Made by a program: the position numbers and the translations under genes. Shown here one piece after another: positions 9,278 through 18,168 of a DNA stretch of 64,000 bases (position 1 is the stretch's first letter; each line of letters begins with the position of its first letter). The notes under the pieces are model-generated. The model saw only the letters and a program-made list of their open reading frames with translations. It made no database searches and was not told the DNA's origin. The stretch comes from Cytophagaceae bacterium. GTDB taxonomy: Bacteria > Bacteroidota > Bacteroidia > Cytophagales > Cytophagaceae. The stretch spans positions 1 to 64,000 of the forward strand of contig JAGKWN010000002.1 of assembly GCA_021151805.1 (NCBI GenBank), given 5' to 3'.

Positions 9278-9285
9278 TATCTTTG
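9278..9285 (+). promoter_or_regulatory. -7 promoter element of the putative small RNA
   Basis: TATCTTTG is an exact TAnnTTTG match and ends five bases before G9290, the first base of the paired RNA end, which is where transcription should start. The -33 position reads TTT rather than TTG. Confidence 0.6.
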
Positions 9286-9289
9286 TCAT

Positions 9290-9437
9290 GCAAGCTTGTA
9301 TACATTGTCAATGGCCGATATATACTCATGGATTACATAAAAAATCGTTTATCTGAGCCGTCAAAAGCCACATAACATTTTTTCCAACAATAATTGTGAG
9401 TGCGCCGACAGTGAATTCACAAGCTTGCTTTTTTTTT
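9290..9437 (+). ncRNA. Putative structured small RNA, 6S-like rod shape
   Basis: About 148 bases with no useful open frame. The 5' end GCAAGCTTGT (9290-9299) is the exact complement of ACAAGCTTGC (9419-9428), which is followed by nine T, the form of an intrinsic terminator. The pairing continues inward: CATTGTC with GACAGTG (7 pairs, one G-U), GGC with GCC, and ACTCATGG with TTGTGAGT (8 pairs with wobbles). The result is a long interrupted rod with an open central or apical region. A -7 box sits exactly upstream. End-paired rods of this size are typical of 6S RNA, and a Bacteroidota form (6S-Flavo) is known from the literature. That identity is a guess; the RNA gene itself is better supported. 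Confidence 0.62.
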
Positions 9438-9466
9438 GATCGTTCTGTTTTAACCAATCGTGTTTC

Positions 9467-10573
9467 ATGCATATTCAGCAGATAGAAGTTTACAAAGCTC
9501 CTGTCAGACTTAAAAAGCCGTTTAAAATTTCATTAGGCAGTTATGCATATGCTTCCAATATTGTTATTGTTTTAAGAACAACAGATGGGCTTGTTGGCTT
9601 TGGTGAATGCAGTCCGTTTATGTCGATCCATGGAGAAAGCATGGAAACAGCTTATGTCGTAGCGCAATACCTGGCTAAGGGATTGATAGGAGCAGATGCT
9701 GTGGATACCGTAGCCAATGCTTCACGCATGGATGCAATTATATACGGGAACGCATGTATTAAGAGTGCTTTTAATATTGCCATGTATGACCTGGCTGCAC
9801 AATATGCAAAGCTGCCCTTGTATAAATTTTTGGGAGGAACTAATAACAAACAGCTTCGGACAGATTATACAATCAGCCTTGATCGCATAGCGCATATGCT
9901 GGCCGATGCTGAAGCTATTATACAAGCCGGATTCAAAATCATAAAGGCAAAGCTTGGCGGAACGAAGGAAGAAGATGTAGAGCGGATCAGACAAATCAGA
10001 AAATTTGTGGGTCCGGATATCATCATCCGGATTGATGCCAACCAGGGCTGGAATGTTCAGGATGCAGCCGCCATTCTGCAGGCGCTGGAGCCTTTCAATA
10101 TCCAGCATTGCGAAGAACCCATTTCAAGGAGCCTCTATGAAGAACTGCCTGCCATAAGAAGAGCCAGTAAGATTCGGGTTATGGCTGATGAGTCCTGCTG
10201 CGATCATTTGGATGCACAACGATTGATCAATATACAGGCTGTCGATTCCTTCAATATTAAATTAAGTAAATCTGCGGGAATCGATAAAGCACGGAAAATT
10301 ATTACTCTCGCTGAAAAACATGTAATGGATGTTCAGTTGGGCGGTTTTCTTGAATCCCGGTTGGGCTTTACGGCCGCCGCACACCTGGCATTAACGAGTA
10401 ACGCCATCAAGCATATTGATTTTGATACACCGCTCATGTTTCAGGAAGATCCGGTTGTGGGCGGCCTGGTTTATAAAGAGGCAGGTCTTATAGAAGTGCC
10501 GGAAGCTATTGGCTTGGGTGCGGCTTACGATCCGGCTTATTTAGCAAGACTGGAAAAAATCCTTATTCAGTAA
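9467..10573 (+). CDS. Dipeptide epimerase, enolase superfamily
   Basis: A 368-residue enzyme of the muconate-lactonizing subgroup of the enolase superfamily. Catalytic Lys in the KAKLG motif (about K160/K162), metal ligands Asp190 (IRIDANQGW), Glu216 (HCEEPIS) and Asp241 (MADESC), and the second acid/base Lys265 (FNIKLSKSAG) are all present. The two-lysine arrangement supports 1,1-proton transfer at the alpha carbon of the second residue of a dipeptide, with Mg2+. I recall a structurally studied Cytophaga hutchinsonii dipeptide epimerase with broad Ala-Xaa or D-Ala-D-Ala preference that may be this protein; this was not checked. The likely role is recycling of murein or dietary peptides. The gene stands alone between the small RNA and a terminator. 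Confidence 0.88.
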   Translation: MHIQQIEVYKAPVRLKKPFKISLGSYAYASNIVIVLRTTDGLVGFGECSPFMSIHGESMETAYVVAQYLAKGLIGADAVDTVANASRMDAIIYGNACIKSAFNIAMYDLAAQYAKLPLYKFLGGTNNKQLRTDYTISLDRIAHMLADAEAIIQAGFKIIKAKLGGTKEEDVERIRQIRKFVGPDIIIRIDANQGWNVQDAAAILQALEPFNIQHCEEPISRSLYEELPAIRRASKIRVMADESCCDHLDAQRLINIQAVDSFNIKLSKSAGIDKARKIITLAEKHVMDVQLGGFLESRLGFTAAAHLALTSNAIKHIDFDTPLMFQEDPVVGGLVYKEAGLIEVPEAIGLGAAYDPAYLARLEKILIQ

Positions 10574-10611
10574 AAAGCCTTCATTTGTGAAATGTACAAA
10601 TGAAGGCTTTT
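10573..10611. terminator. Bidirectional intrinsic terminator
   Basis: AAAAGCCTTCATTTGT (10573-10588) pairs perfectly over 16 bases with ACAAATGAAGGCTTTT (10596-10611) around a seven-base loop. It lies between convergent genes with A/T runs on both sides, so it can end both transcripts. Confidence 0.92.
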
Positions 10612-10635
10612 GTAATTGTATATAAAGTGAAAGGA

Positions 10636-12693
10636 TTATCTCACAATTAATTTTTTAGATGCCATATTTGTTGTTGTCTGAATGGTTACAATATATAATC
10701 CGGAAGACATACCGTTTACATGAATTGCTTGTTCGTATTCTTCAGATGAATATTTTCTAACCACATTACCACTAATATCACTAATTTCTACAAACAGAAC
10801 ATCTGTTTCTGAATAATCCGAATCTATTGTAAAGCTACCGTCAATACTAGGGTTGGGATATACACTCCAGGATGCTTTTGTGTCAAAGTTGATTACTGAT
10901 ACAGAAGAATACGAAACTTTGCCGTCATAATCTGTCTGCATTAATCTGTAATAAGAAATACCTTCCAGCGGACTGAAGTCATAATAAGAATATGATTTTA
11001 AGCTTGAACTGTTTCCGGTACCTGCAATAACATCCAGCGCAGTGTAATTAATACCATTTGTAGAACGTTGAACAGTATAAGATCTGTTGTTTTTTTCTTC
11101 TGCTGTTTCCCATACAACGGATACACTTCCATCAACCTTTGTTGCCTTGAATGACACCAGTTTGATTGGCAGTGGAGCACAAGGGTTTGTACAACCGGAA
11201 TAGCCGATGTATGTTGATGTTCCTAATTTCAGGTTGCTTTGGCTAACCTGAACCTGGCTGCTGCCAAATACGGCACCTGATGTATAGGTACTACCAATCA
11301 GGTCAAACGTTGTAGCGTTGATACGCGTCACCTGCCAGTAACCATTCATATTGCTTACACCGGTTACGCCTGCAATCTCTATGAACTGGTTGTTTGCCGG
11401 TCCTGAAGCCATCGTGATTCTATATGCACCGCTTCCGTTGTCTGCAACAGAAGTAATTGTATTGATTGTACCACCAGCCTGCATGGGCGCAGATCCGCAG
11501 AAATTTAAATTGACATTACTCAATACAGTTCCGTTCACATTGGATGGTGTTGAACTACCCATGATTGTTGCACAGCCTGAAGTAAGGTTGATCGGAGTTC
11601 CGTTAAATGTCGTAATGTTCTGTGTGATGTTAAATAAACTATGGTCACCCATGTTTATCGTGCCATTGTTTTTATATAAGGTGTTTGTAGTTGTTGTTGA
11701 GTTTGCATTTAAGTTCAATGTACCACCATCTACACGCAACTCAGCAGAGAAGGTCATAGTACCATTGTTGTTGGTTGTACCTCCACCTAAATAGACGTTA
11801 CCGGTAACACCGATTGTTCCACTGTTGTTAATCGTAGGAGAGATGGAAGAACCATTGCTGCTGAAGTTGAATGTACCACCTGTGCTGTTGTTAATGGTAA
11901 AGGTACCACCACCAATAGCCGTTGATTCAGTAAATGTACCTGCATTGTCAAAGATGGTTCCGTTTGGAACGTTCGCATTCGGCATGGTCATGGTGATACT
12001 TGCACCTGCTACGTTGGCAATATTAAAGCCCGTGTTCCAGCTGCTTGTAATATTGAAATTCACACCAGTACCTGAGTTCGTGAATTTCCCCGGACTCCCC
12101 GGACTGCTATACTGGATTGTAACGTTATTGGCAAAGTTGTTCAGGATATTGCTGTTGCTTCCCAATGTTAAATTGGCAGAAGAGTAATTGTTCAATGTCA
12201 CATTACTGTTGAAGTTTCGGGTGCCTGAAATAGTACCGCAGTTATTAATAATACTTGCACTTGTTGCTGAAACGTCCTTACTGAATGTACCGCCGCTCAA
12301 TACGTTTATTGTACCGCCGGCTACGGTCATAGAACCATTTATGGTAGGGTTGTTTTTAACAAACATGCTGGCACCAGTGGGTAGTGTTGCACCGTTGTTT
12401 AGTGTACCACCGGATGCTATCAATGTACCGCCACTTAATACAGAAACATTGTTGCTTACAGTACCACCTGAAACAATGATCTTACCGCCACTGTTTATGA
12501 CAACAGCACCGCTTTGCGTACCGCCTGTGATACAGATTACATCTCCGGAATTAGCCGTTATAGGTGTAGCAGTATTTGCGCTTATAGTAGAAGTACAACC
12601 AGAAGATGGATCAGCAGGGCATTGCGCATTTGCTGCAAAACCCGCTTGAAGTGCCATCAAAAATGTAAATACTATTTGCTTTATATTTTTCAT
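10636..12693 (-). CDS. Type IX-secreted surface protein with Gly/Asn/Thr repeats
   Basis: A 685-residue exported protein. The signal peptide is MKNIKQIVFTFLMALQAGFAANAQ (seen in part). Residues about 30-500 are low-complexity Gly-, Asn-, Ser- and Thr-rich with recurring VSGGTxxNN / LSGGTLIASGG units, which suggests a right-handed beta-helix like filamentous adhesins. A fibronectin-like segment (about 515-600, LVSFKATKVDGSVSVVWETA) precedes a type IX sorting domain (about 605-685). That domain has YPNPSIDG, an ISGNVVRKY turn and the terminal SGLYIVTI...KKLIV. It should therefore be exported and attached to the cell surface; adhesion or gliding is possible but not shown. Confidence 0.85.
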   Translation of the reverse strand: MKNIKQIVFTFLMALQAGFAANAQCPADPSSGCTSTISANTATPITANSGDVICITGGTQSGAVVINSGGKIIVSGGTVSNNVSVLSGGTLIASGGTLNNGATLPTGASMFVKNNPTINGSMTVAGGTINVLSGGTFSKDVSATSASIINNCGTISGTRNFNSNVTLNNYSSANLTLGSNSNILNNFANNVTIQYSSPGSPGKFTNSGTGVNFNITSSWNTGFNIANVAGASITMTMPNANVPNGTIFDNAGTFTESTAIGGGTFTINNSTGGTFNFSSNGSSISPTINNSGTIGVTGNVYLGGGTTNNNGTMTFSAELRVDGGTLNLNANSTTTTNTLYKNNGTINMGDHSLFNITQNITTFNGTPINLTSGCATIMGSSTPSNVNGTVLSNVNLNFCGSAPMQAGGTINTITSVADNGSGAYRITMASGPANNQFIEIAGVTGVSNMNGYWQVTRINATTFDLIGSTYTSGAVFGSSQVQVSQSNLKLGTSTYIGYSGCTNPCAPLPIKLVSFKATKVDGSVSVVWETAEEKNNRSYTVQRSTNGINYTALDVIAGTGNSSSLKSYSYYDFSPLEGISYYRLMQTDYDGKVSYSSVSVINFDTKASWSVYPNPSIDGSFTIDSDYSETDVLFVEISDISGNVVRKYSSEEYEQAIHVNGMSSGLYIVTIQTTTNMASKKLIVR

Positions 12694-13148
12694 TGGTAAT
12701 TTCCAATTTTTATTAAATTTATTAACGTATGTTAATTCTGGTTGGTTGAGTTTTTAAAAAAGTTTAAATATTAAGTATTGTATTTTTTGTCCTCTAAAAA
12801 TTGAAAAATCAGCTCAGAAAGTAACTTTTTTACTCAAAAGGCACTTAGAATTAGAAAAATGAAAAGCCTTTTTCAGGCAAATTTGGCACTATTATAAGTC
12901 TAAGAAAGGATCCGAATGCGGGTTTATACGGATTCCGGAGATTGTAATATTTGTATGAATTGTTGAAAAAAAACAAGAATATTTTTTAGAAAAATCACAT
13001 GTATTGAATTTTAAATATGAATATTGGAATTTTCACTCTGTTTAAATGGAATGATCAGACTATTAATTTTGATAAAAACAGACTGATTTCCCCATTCCAA
13101 AGAGTAAATTGTAACTTGTTTTATTTGTCCAGGTTGATATAAAAAGAG
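12694..13148. other. AT-rich divergent intergenic region (455 bp)
   Basis: No plausible gene was found. It should hold the promoters of the surface-protein gene (minus) and the NUDIX gene (plus). TAATTTTG at 13064-13071 fits TAnnTTTG for the NUDIX gene with a leader of about 73 bases. No -7 match was seen for the minus-strand gene. Confidence 0.5.
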
Positions 13149-13586
13149 ATGAAACGGAAAGCTAAAGTTTTATTTGTTCATAAGGTTTCTGAAAGTACAT
13201 ATAGATTGCTGTTGGGAAGGAGAGTATCGTCAAATGAATCTTTCTGGTGGATTCCCGGTGGCTCGGTAGAAGCCGGTGAAACGGATTTTGAGGCTGGCTT
13301 GAGAGAGCTGGGAGAGGAATTATTTTTAACGAAGGATTTTACAGATACATTGCAAGCCTGCAAGGAGGAAAACAAAATTCCTGTATCTGTTGAATATACA
13401 TCTGCGCAGGCAGTTAATATTATTTTTCTTGTACCAATGTTGTATAAAGAAAACATCGCGCTACCCTCTATTAAAGATGAGTTTGAAGAGGTGGCCTGGT
13501 TTGGTCTTGACAATATGCCTCAAAACATGTCGCGCGAATTTTCCTATATAGAAAAAGAATTGAAGGAAGCGATACGTACATTATAG
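13149..13586 (+). CDS. NUDIX hydrolase
   Basis: A 145-residue protein with a complete NUDIX box: GSVEAGE, then seven residues, then RELGEEL. This binds the divalent metal and cleaves nucleoside-diphosphate-linked substrates. The preceding WWIPGGSVEAG and the small alpha/beta sandwich size are typical. Nothing in the sequence fixes the substrate. It is convergent with the DUF58 gene with only one base between them, so it is not part of that operon. Confidence 0.92.
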   Translation: MKRKAKVLFVHKVSESTYRLLLGRRVSSNESFWWIPGGSVEAGETDFEAGLRELGEELFLTKDFTDTLQACKEENKIPVSVEYTSAQAVNIIFLVPMLYKENIALPSIKDEFEEVAWFGLDNMPQNMSREFSYIEKELKEAIRTL

Positions 13587-13587
13587 A

Positions 13588-14922
13588 TCAGATCAAGCCT
13601 CTTGCTTTCAGTTCAAGGTATTTATTGATGGAGTTTAATGGCAATGCTTCAGGTTTGCTGAGGATGGATTGTATGCCGTATTTCTTAAGCTCATTTACAA
13701 TAAGAACTTTTTCCTGCATATTCTTTTTGGCCATCGTCTGCTGGTAGATCTCCTCAGTATCTTTGGCATCCGTTAATGCAAAATTACTCAGTTCGGTGTT
13801 CTCAAAGAATATGACAACCAGCAAATGCGAAGTGTTGATTCTTCTCAAATAAGGAAGTACTCTTTCCAGTGCCTGGTAGCTTTCGAAATTGGTAAATAAG
13901 AATAACAAACTGCGGCCCTTAACGGATGTGCGTATGGCCTGGTAAAGATGCTCATAGTTTGATTCAAGGATATGTTCCTTTTCTTTATATAAAGCCTCTA
14001 AAATATTTTTTAATTGTCTGCTGCCTTTGTCAGATTTTACAAAACGGTTGATTGTATTGCTGAAGGTAAGCAAGCCAACTTTATCATCTTTCTTTAATGC
14101 GGTATTGCTTAAAACAAGGGCTGTATTGATGGAATGATCAAGCAACGTTAAGCCATCAAAAGGCATGCGCATGCTTCGGCTTTTATCAATAATGCAAAAA
14201 ATCTGTTGTGACTTTTCTTCTTCGTATTGATTCACCATCAACTCGCTTCTTCGGCTGGTAGCCTTCCAGTTGATGCTTCTGTAATCATCTCCCCGCACAT
14301 AGTTTTTGATCTGCTCAAACTCATAACTATGCCCGATCCTGCGCAGCTTCTTTATACCGTAATAATGCGAGATGCGTGTAAAGGTTTTTAATTCCAGCTG
14401 CTTCATGAGCAGGATAGACGGGTAAACAGCAATCGTTTGTGCAGAAGAAATTTCTATTCTTCTATTGACAAGGCCCAGTTTACTTTTAATGAACAGCAGA
14501 ATATTTCCAAACTCATATTCACCACGGGTTAATGGTTTTACAGTGTATTGTATATTCTGTTTTTCATTTCCCTGTAAAACGGTTTTGATCTGAAAGGATC
14601 TTTCCTGGAACTGAACAGGCAATTCATCCTGGATCTCAATTTCAAAAGTAATCACACTCATGTTGCGGATACTTAATTTTATTGAGTTGTCAGAACCCAT
14701 TGATAATACGGAAGGAGCCTTGCGCATGCAGGCAAATTTTATTGACGGACTGAACAGGAAGAATGCATCTGCAATACTGATCAATCCAAAGATCAATAAA
14801 CATACCTTGGCCGGTATCAATAAGAAAGAGAAAGGGTAGGACAGAATAAACAGCAATAATATAACCGCAATTCCTGTAAAGAACCTTCCTGTTAAAAAGA
14901 TATGTCTAAAGAAAGATCTCAC
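13588..14922 (-). CDS. DUF58 domain protein
   Basis: A 444-residue membrane protein with two N-terminal helices (about 11-55) and a DUF58/VWA-like domain. The signature GDDYRSINWKATSRR and a partial metal-site motif (IIDKSRSMRM) are visible. DUF58 proteins are nearly always encoded beside a MoxR AAA+ ATPase, as here, where the start overlaps the MoxR gene by four bases. The pair probably forms a chaperone-like assembly acting on envelope or cell-surface proteins. It is the last gene of the five-gene minus-strand operon 19980-13588. Confidence 0.9.
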   Translation of the reverse strand: MRSFFRHIFLTGRFFTGIAVILLLFILSYPFSFLLIPAKVCLLIFGLISIADAFFLFSPSIKFACMRKAPSVLSMGSDNSIKLSIRNMSVITFEIEIQDELPVQFQERSFQIKTVLQGNEKQNIQYTVKPLTRGEYEFGNILLFIKSKLGLVNRRIEISSAQTIAVYPSILLMKQLELKTFTRISHYYGIKKLRRIGHSYEFEQIKNYVRGDDYRSINWKATSRRSELMVNQYEEEKSQQIFCIIDKSRSMRMPFDGLTLLDHSINTALVLSNTALKKDDKVGLLTFSNTINRFVKSDKGSRQLKNILEALYKEKEHILESNYEHLYQAIRTSVKGRSLLFLFTNFESYQALERVLPYLRRINTSHLLVVIFFENTELSNFALTDAKDTEEIYQQTMAKKNMQEKVLIVNELKKYGIQSILSKPEALPLNSINKYLELKARGLI

Positions 14923-15899
14923 CTTGGAACTTCAATTTTTTCGATGATTGATTTGATCACACTTTCAGTTGTATCTCCTTCCATTTCTTTTTCAGGAGTC
15001 AAAATAATTCTGTGATTTAAAACCGGATAAGCAACATACTGAATATCTTCCGGTATCACGAAGCTGCGACCTCGCATTGCTGCTATAGCTTTTGATGTCT
15101 TCAGGATTGCAAGCGATGCTCTCGGAGATGCACCTAAATATAAGTCAGGATGGTTTCTTGTATTGAACACGATCTGGCCGATATAATCCAGTAAATGTTC
15201 TTCGATATGAATTTTTTCAATATGCTCTGCAATGAACTGCAGATCCTGGAAACTCAATATCTCTGCTACATCCTGAGCGATCTTATTGGTGAAATCTTCT
15301 TTGAAACGGCGAAGAATTCTTTTTTCTTCTTCAAAAGAAGGGTATGATAATTTTATTTTAAATATAAAACGGTCTAGCTGCGCTTCCGGCAGTTTATATG
15401 TACCTTCCTGTTCAATCGGGTTTTGTGTTGCAATAACGAAAAACGGAAATTGTAATACATGGCGTACACCATCAACAGTTATTTGTTTTTCTTCCATTAC
15501 TTCAAAAAGAGCTGCCTGTGTTTTGGCAGGAGAACGGTTGATCTCATCAATCAGTACAATATTTGAAAAGATTGGTCCTTTGTTGAATTGAAATTCAGAA
15601 GTCTTGACATTGAAAATGGTTGTACCGATTACGTCTGTCGGCATTAGATCCGGCGTGAACTGAATACGGTTAAAATATACTGCCAGTGTCTTTGCCAGCG
15701 TTTTGGCAGTAACTGTTTTGGCAATACCCGGTACACCTTCAAGCAATACGTGGCCGCCTGAAAAAATACCCGCAAGCATCAGGTCAATCATCTCTTCCTG
15801 ACCAATAATTACTTTGTGTATTTCATTTTTTACACGCAAAACCATGTTGTTGACTTTGTTGTAAGAATCATCCGGGGTAAACGAAAATGTATCTTCCAT
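14919..15899 (-). CDS. MoxR-family AAA+ ATPase
   Basis: A 326-residue cytoplasmic AAA+ ATPase. Walker A is LLEGVPGIAKT, Walker B is VLIDEINRSPAKTQ, and sensor regions follow (FVIATQNPIEQEGTYKLPEAQLDRF, seen in part). The C-terminal lid has the MoxR hallmark GASPRASLAI. MoxR ATPases act as chaperones for metal insertion or complex assembly with VWA-domain partners; the DUF58 gene downstream is the expected partner. The start codon overlaps the stop of the DUF4350 gene by one base. Confidence 0.95.
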   Translation of the reverse strand: MEDTFSFTPDDSYNKVNNMVLRVKNEIHKVIIGQEEMIDLMLAGIFSGGHVLLEGVPGIAKTVTAKTLAKTLAVYFNRIQFTPDLMPTDVIGTTIFNVKTSEFQFNKGPIFSNIVLIDEINRSPAKTQAALFEVMEEKQITVDGVRHVLQFPFFVIATQNPIEQEGTYKLPEAQLDRFIFKIKLSYPSFEEEKRILRRFKEDFTNKIAQDVAEILSFQDLQFIAEHIEKIHIEEHLLDYIGQIVFNTRNHPDLYLGASPRASLAILKTSKAIAAMRGRSFVIPEDIQYVAYPVLNHRIILTPEKEMEGDTTESVIKSIIEKIEVPR

Positions 15900-17470
15900 T
15901 AGTTCTGTATTTTTTTATAGATGAATTGCATTTGTTGGTAAAAGAAATGTAGGTCTTTGGTTTTCATATCATGGCCTGGAAGTGTAATGCGTTTGTATTC
16001 TTCCTGCAGCTGTATAAAACGCTGGGCTTCTATGCCTGATTTAGTTGCCAGCCATTGCACGGAAGCAGGGTTGTCAAGATTTATTTTAACGCCATACTTT
16101 TGTTGTATCGTTGAAATAAATAAGCGCATATTCAGTTGGATCAGCTTTCTGTGATTTCCGATTTGTGCATATAAACGACCTGTTGTTTGTACATATTCAA
16201 TACTTGTATTGTTTACCGGTTCAATAACCGGAATGATCCGCTGCTTACGCTTGCTTTCAAATAATATATAGAGCACTACCGTAGCCAATAATAAATACCA
16301 AGCCCAACGCAGAGACTCAATAGCTAAAACATATTTTAAATAGGGCGTGCGCGGCCTGGCTGATTCACCTTGTTGTCTGTTCATCGGAGGAACTTCGTCC
16401 CAGAATAATTTTCCGTTTGATAAAACCGATAGTATTTCTTCGGCATGACCTAACCCCTGTTGCTCTTTCACAAAATAATTTGTCAATAGGATAGGAGTTG
16501 TAAATATGTACAGATAGCCTTTACCATAAGGGATACGCACATAATTGTATGTGTGATCATTTAACATAGACAATACAGTAACGGATGAATCAAGATTTTC
16601 CGATACCGGGATGCTTACGCGACTATAGGCTGTTGGAGCAAAAAGAGATATTTGTTTGGGCACCTCAAAGGAATAGTTGCCCGGTACGTTGGGTAATGGC
16701 TTTTGCAGCTGTGGTACAATATAATTGTCTGCCACAGCAGTTAAATGTATGATGTAGCTGTTTCTGATTGAATCTTCCTGTTGAATAGCAATAGCTATTG
16801 TAGTGTCAACAGCCATTGTAGAGTCAACAGCAACCGGAGCTACTACGGTATCAGCTTCGTACACCTCTGTATATTCTTCATCTTCTTCCATAACTACCGT
16901 ATCGGATGCGGTAGCTATTTCTTCTTCATTGGTGTACTCTTCCGTTTGTGGTGCTGCGGGAGTTTCTTCTTCAGTAGCATCATCAAAATGTTCTACAAAT
17001 TCAGTTTCAGTCTGTGGAGCAATTGACAGTAAAGAGTCCGGATATAGAATGGTATAGTTTGATGTGTCAAATGCGAATGTACCTCCGTTTTTCAATAAAT
17101 AACTAACCGAGTACGGAAGCTGCGTAGAGCTTATAAAAGCATTGTTTCCTTTTTCAACAAATTCGAATAAGGATTTTTGTTCATGGTCTGTCAGTAAATT
17201 GAATTCGTTACCGATGTAAACATAGTTCGCATGAACGGCATCGGCAGGAAGATCCTTGTCGATGGTTTTTGTTATGTCGGTAAAGTTTTCGGAATATTTG
17301 TGTTTAAGAAGTTCTTTCAACAAATACGTCCCGTATGGATCTTTGGAATCAGAATCGTAATGTTCCGTCCAGTTTATATTTTTCTGTGCGTTCGCCAGCA
17401 ACCAGAATCCTATTGCTATTACCAATAGAACTCCAATAATTACCCAGGCAATCCATGATCTATTTTTCAT
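15899..17470 (-). CDS. DUF4350 membrane protein
   Basis: A 523-residue protein with an N-terminal helix (about 8-27), a large extracytoplasmic domain, and a second helix near residue 395 (WYLLLATVVLYILF), then a cytoplasmic tail. The N-terminal part (YDSDSKDPYGTYLLKELLK) is the DUF4350 signature. The middle (about 165-230) is acidic and rich in Glu, Thr, Ala and Val, so probably a flexible linker. DUF4350 is a regular member of MoxR/DUF58/DUF4129 loci. It overlaps the downstream MoxR gene by one base and the upstream DUF4129 gene by eleven. Confidence 0.85.
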   Translation of the reverse strand: MKNRSWIAWVIIGVLLVIAIGFWLLANAQKNINWTEHYDSDSKDPYGTYLLKELLKHKYSENFTDITKTIDKDLPADAVHANYVYIGNEFNLLTDHEQKSLFEFVEKGNNAFISSTQLPYSVSYLLKNGGTFAFDTSNYTILYPDSLLSIAPQTETEFVEHFDDATEEETPAAPQTEEYTNEEEIATASDTVVMEEDEEYTEVYEADTVVAPVAVDSTMAVDTTIAIAIQQEDSIRNSYIIHLTAVADNYIVPQLQKPLPNVPGNYSFEVPKQISLFAPTAYSRVSIPVSENLDSSVTVLSMLNDHTYNYVRIPYGKGYLYIFTTPILLTNYFVKEQQGLGHAEEILSVLSNGKLFWDEVPPMNRQQGESARPRTPYLKYVLAIESLRWAWYLLLATVVLYILFESKRKQRIIPVIEPVNNTSIEYVQTTGRLYAQIGNHRKLIQLNMRLFISTIQQKYGVKINLDNPASVQWLATKSGIEAQRFIQLQEEYKRITLPGHDMKTKDLHFFYQQMQFIYKKIQN

Positions 17471-18167
17471 CAGGCAGCGGGAATTGATTGTTGAACATTA
17501 AAAACTGATTTTTTGCCACATCGAACATGCTTTCATTCAATTGAAAATTTCCATACCAGGTTGTTTCATAGATGCTGGTAAGAGAAGAAAAGTCTGCAGC
17601 CTGCGGGTGAGAAGAAAATTCCAGTATGTATTTGCTGTTTGTTTTATCTTTTTCCCATTTAATAAATCCATTCAAATGCAGCAATTGCAATGACATCAGA
17701 TAGTAGATCCGGATCGCGTTGCGGATGTCACCGTCGCCGATGTATTTGTTCAGTAGTTTCTGCAGCGGCCATTCAGAAATATTTTCTTCATGCAATTCTT
17801 CTTCTGACTCTATATCAATATTAGATTTTACAACCGCACTGTTCTTATATAAAAGTGTAGGCAGGAGTTTGGCAAGTATGAAGCCAATGATACCAATAAT
17901 AAGGATGAAGCCCAGCACCTTAAGAAGAGGCGCAATTCCTGAAAGATCCATGTCGGAAGATTTTTTCTCCTGTTTACGCTCTTTAGGTTCTTGCTTGGGT
18001 TTTTCTTTTTTTTCTTCTTCGGTATAATCTAATCCTTCTGAAAGTGTTTTCCATTTTTCCTTATCCAGCGTATTTGTTTTATAGTTCTGCGACTGTTGAC
18101 TATAAAGCATTGGGCTGTTTAAGAAAACAAAAACTGAAAGACATAAAATAAATAATGTTTTTTTCAT
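17460..18167 (-). CDS. DUF4129 domain membrane protein
   Basis: About 235 residues from the ATG ending at 18167, which opens a clear signal peptide (MKKTLFILCLSVFVFLNSP). An earlier ATG at 18212 lies inside the SpoIIM gene and is less likely. A charged Lys/Glu-rich stretch precedes one membrane helix (VLGFILIIGIIGFILAKLL) and a C-terminal DUF4129 domain (RNAIRIYYLMSLQLLHLNGFIKW). The gene begins one base after the SpoIIM stop. Its role is unknown, but DUF4129 co-occurs with MoxR, DUF58 and SpoIIM across bacteria. Confidence 0.85.
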   Translation of the reverse strand: MKKTLFILCLSVFVFLNSPMLYSQQSQNYKTNTLDKEKWKTLSEGLDYTEEEKKEKPKQEPKERKQEKKSSDMDLSGIAPLLKVLGFILIIGIIGFILAKLLPTLLYKNSAVVKSNIDIESEEELHEENISEWPLQKLLNKYIGDGDIRNAIRIYYLMSLQLLHLNGFIKWEKDKTNSKYILEFSSHPQAADFSSLTSIYETTWYGNFQLNESMFDVAKNQFLMFNNQFPLPDEK

Positions 18168-18168
18168 G

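Noticed and set aside
9290..9437. Signal recognition particle RNA
   Set aside because: The GGAA tetraloop and the AGCAGC-type conserved core are absent.
11351..12649. Long plus-strand open frames opposite the surface-protein gene
   Set aside because: They follow from the low-complexity Gly/Asn/Thr codon repeats on the minus strand and have no recognisable domains or start context.
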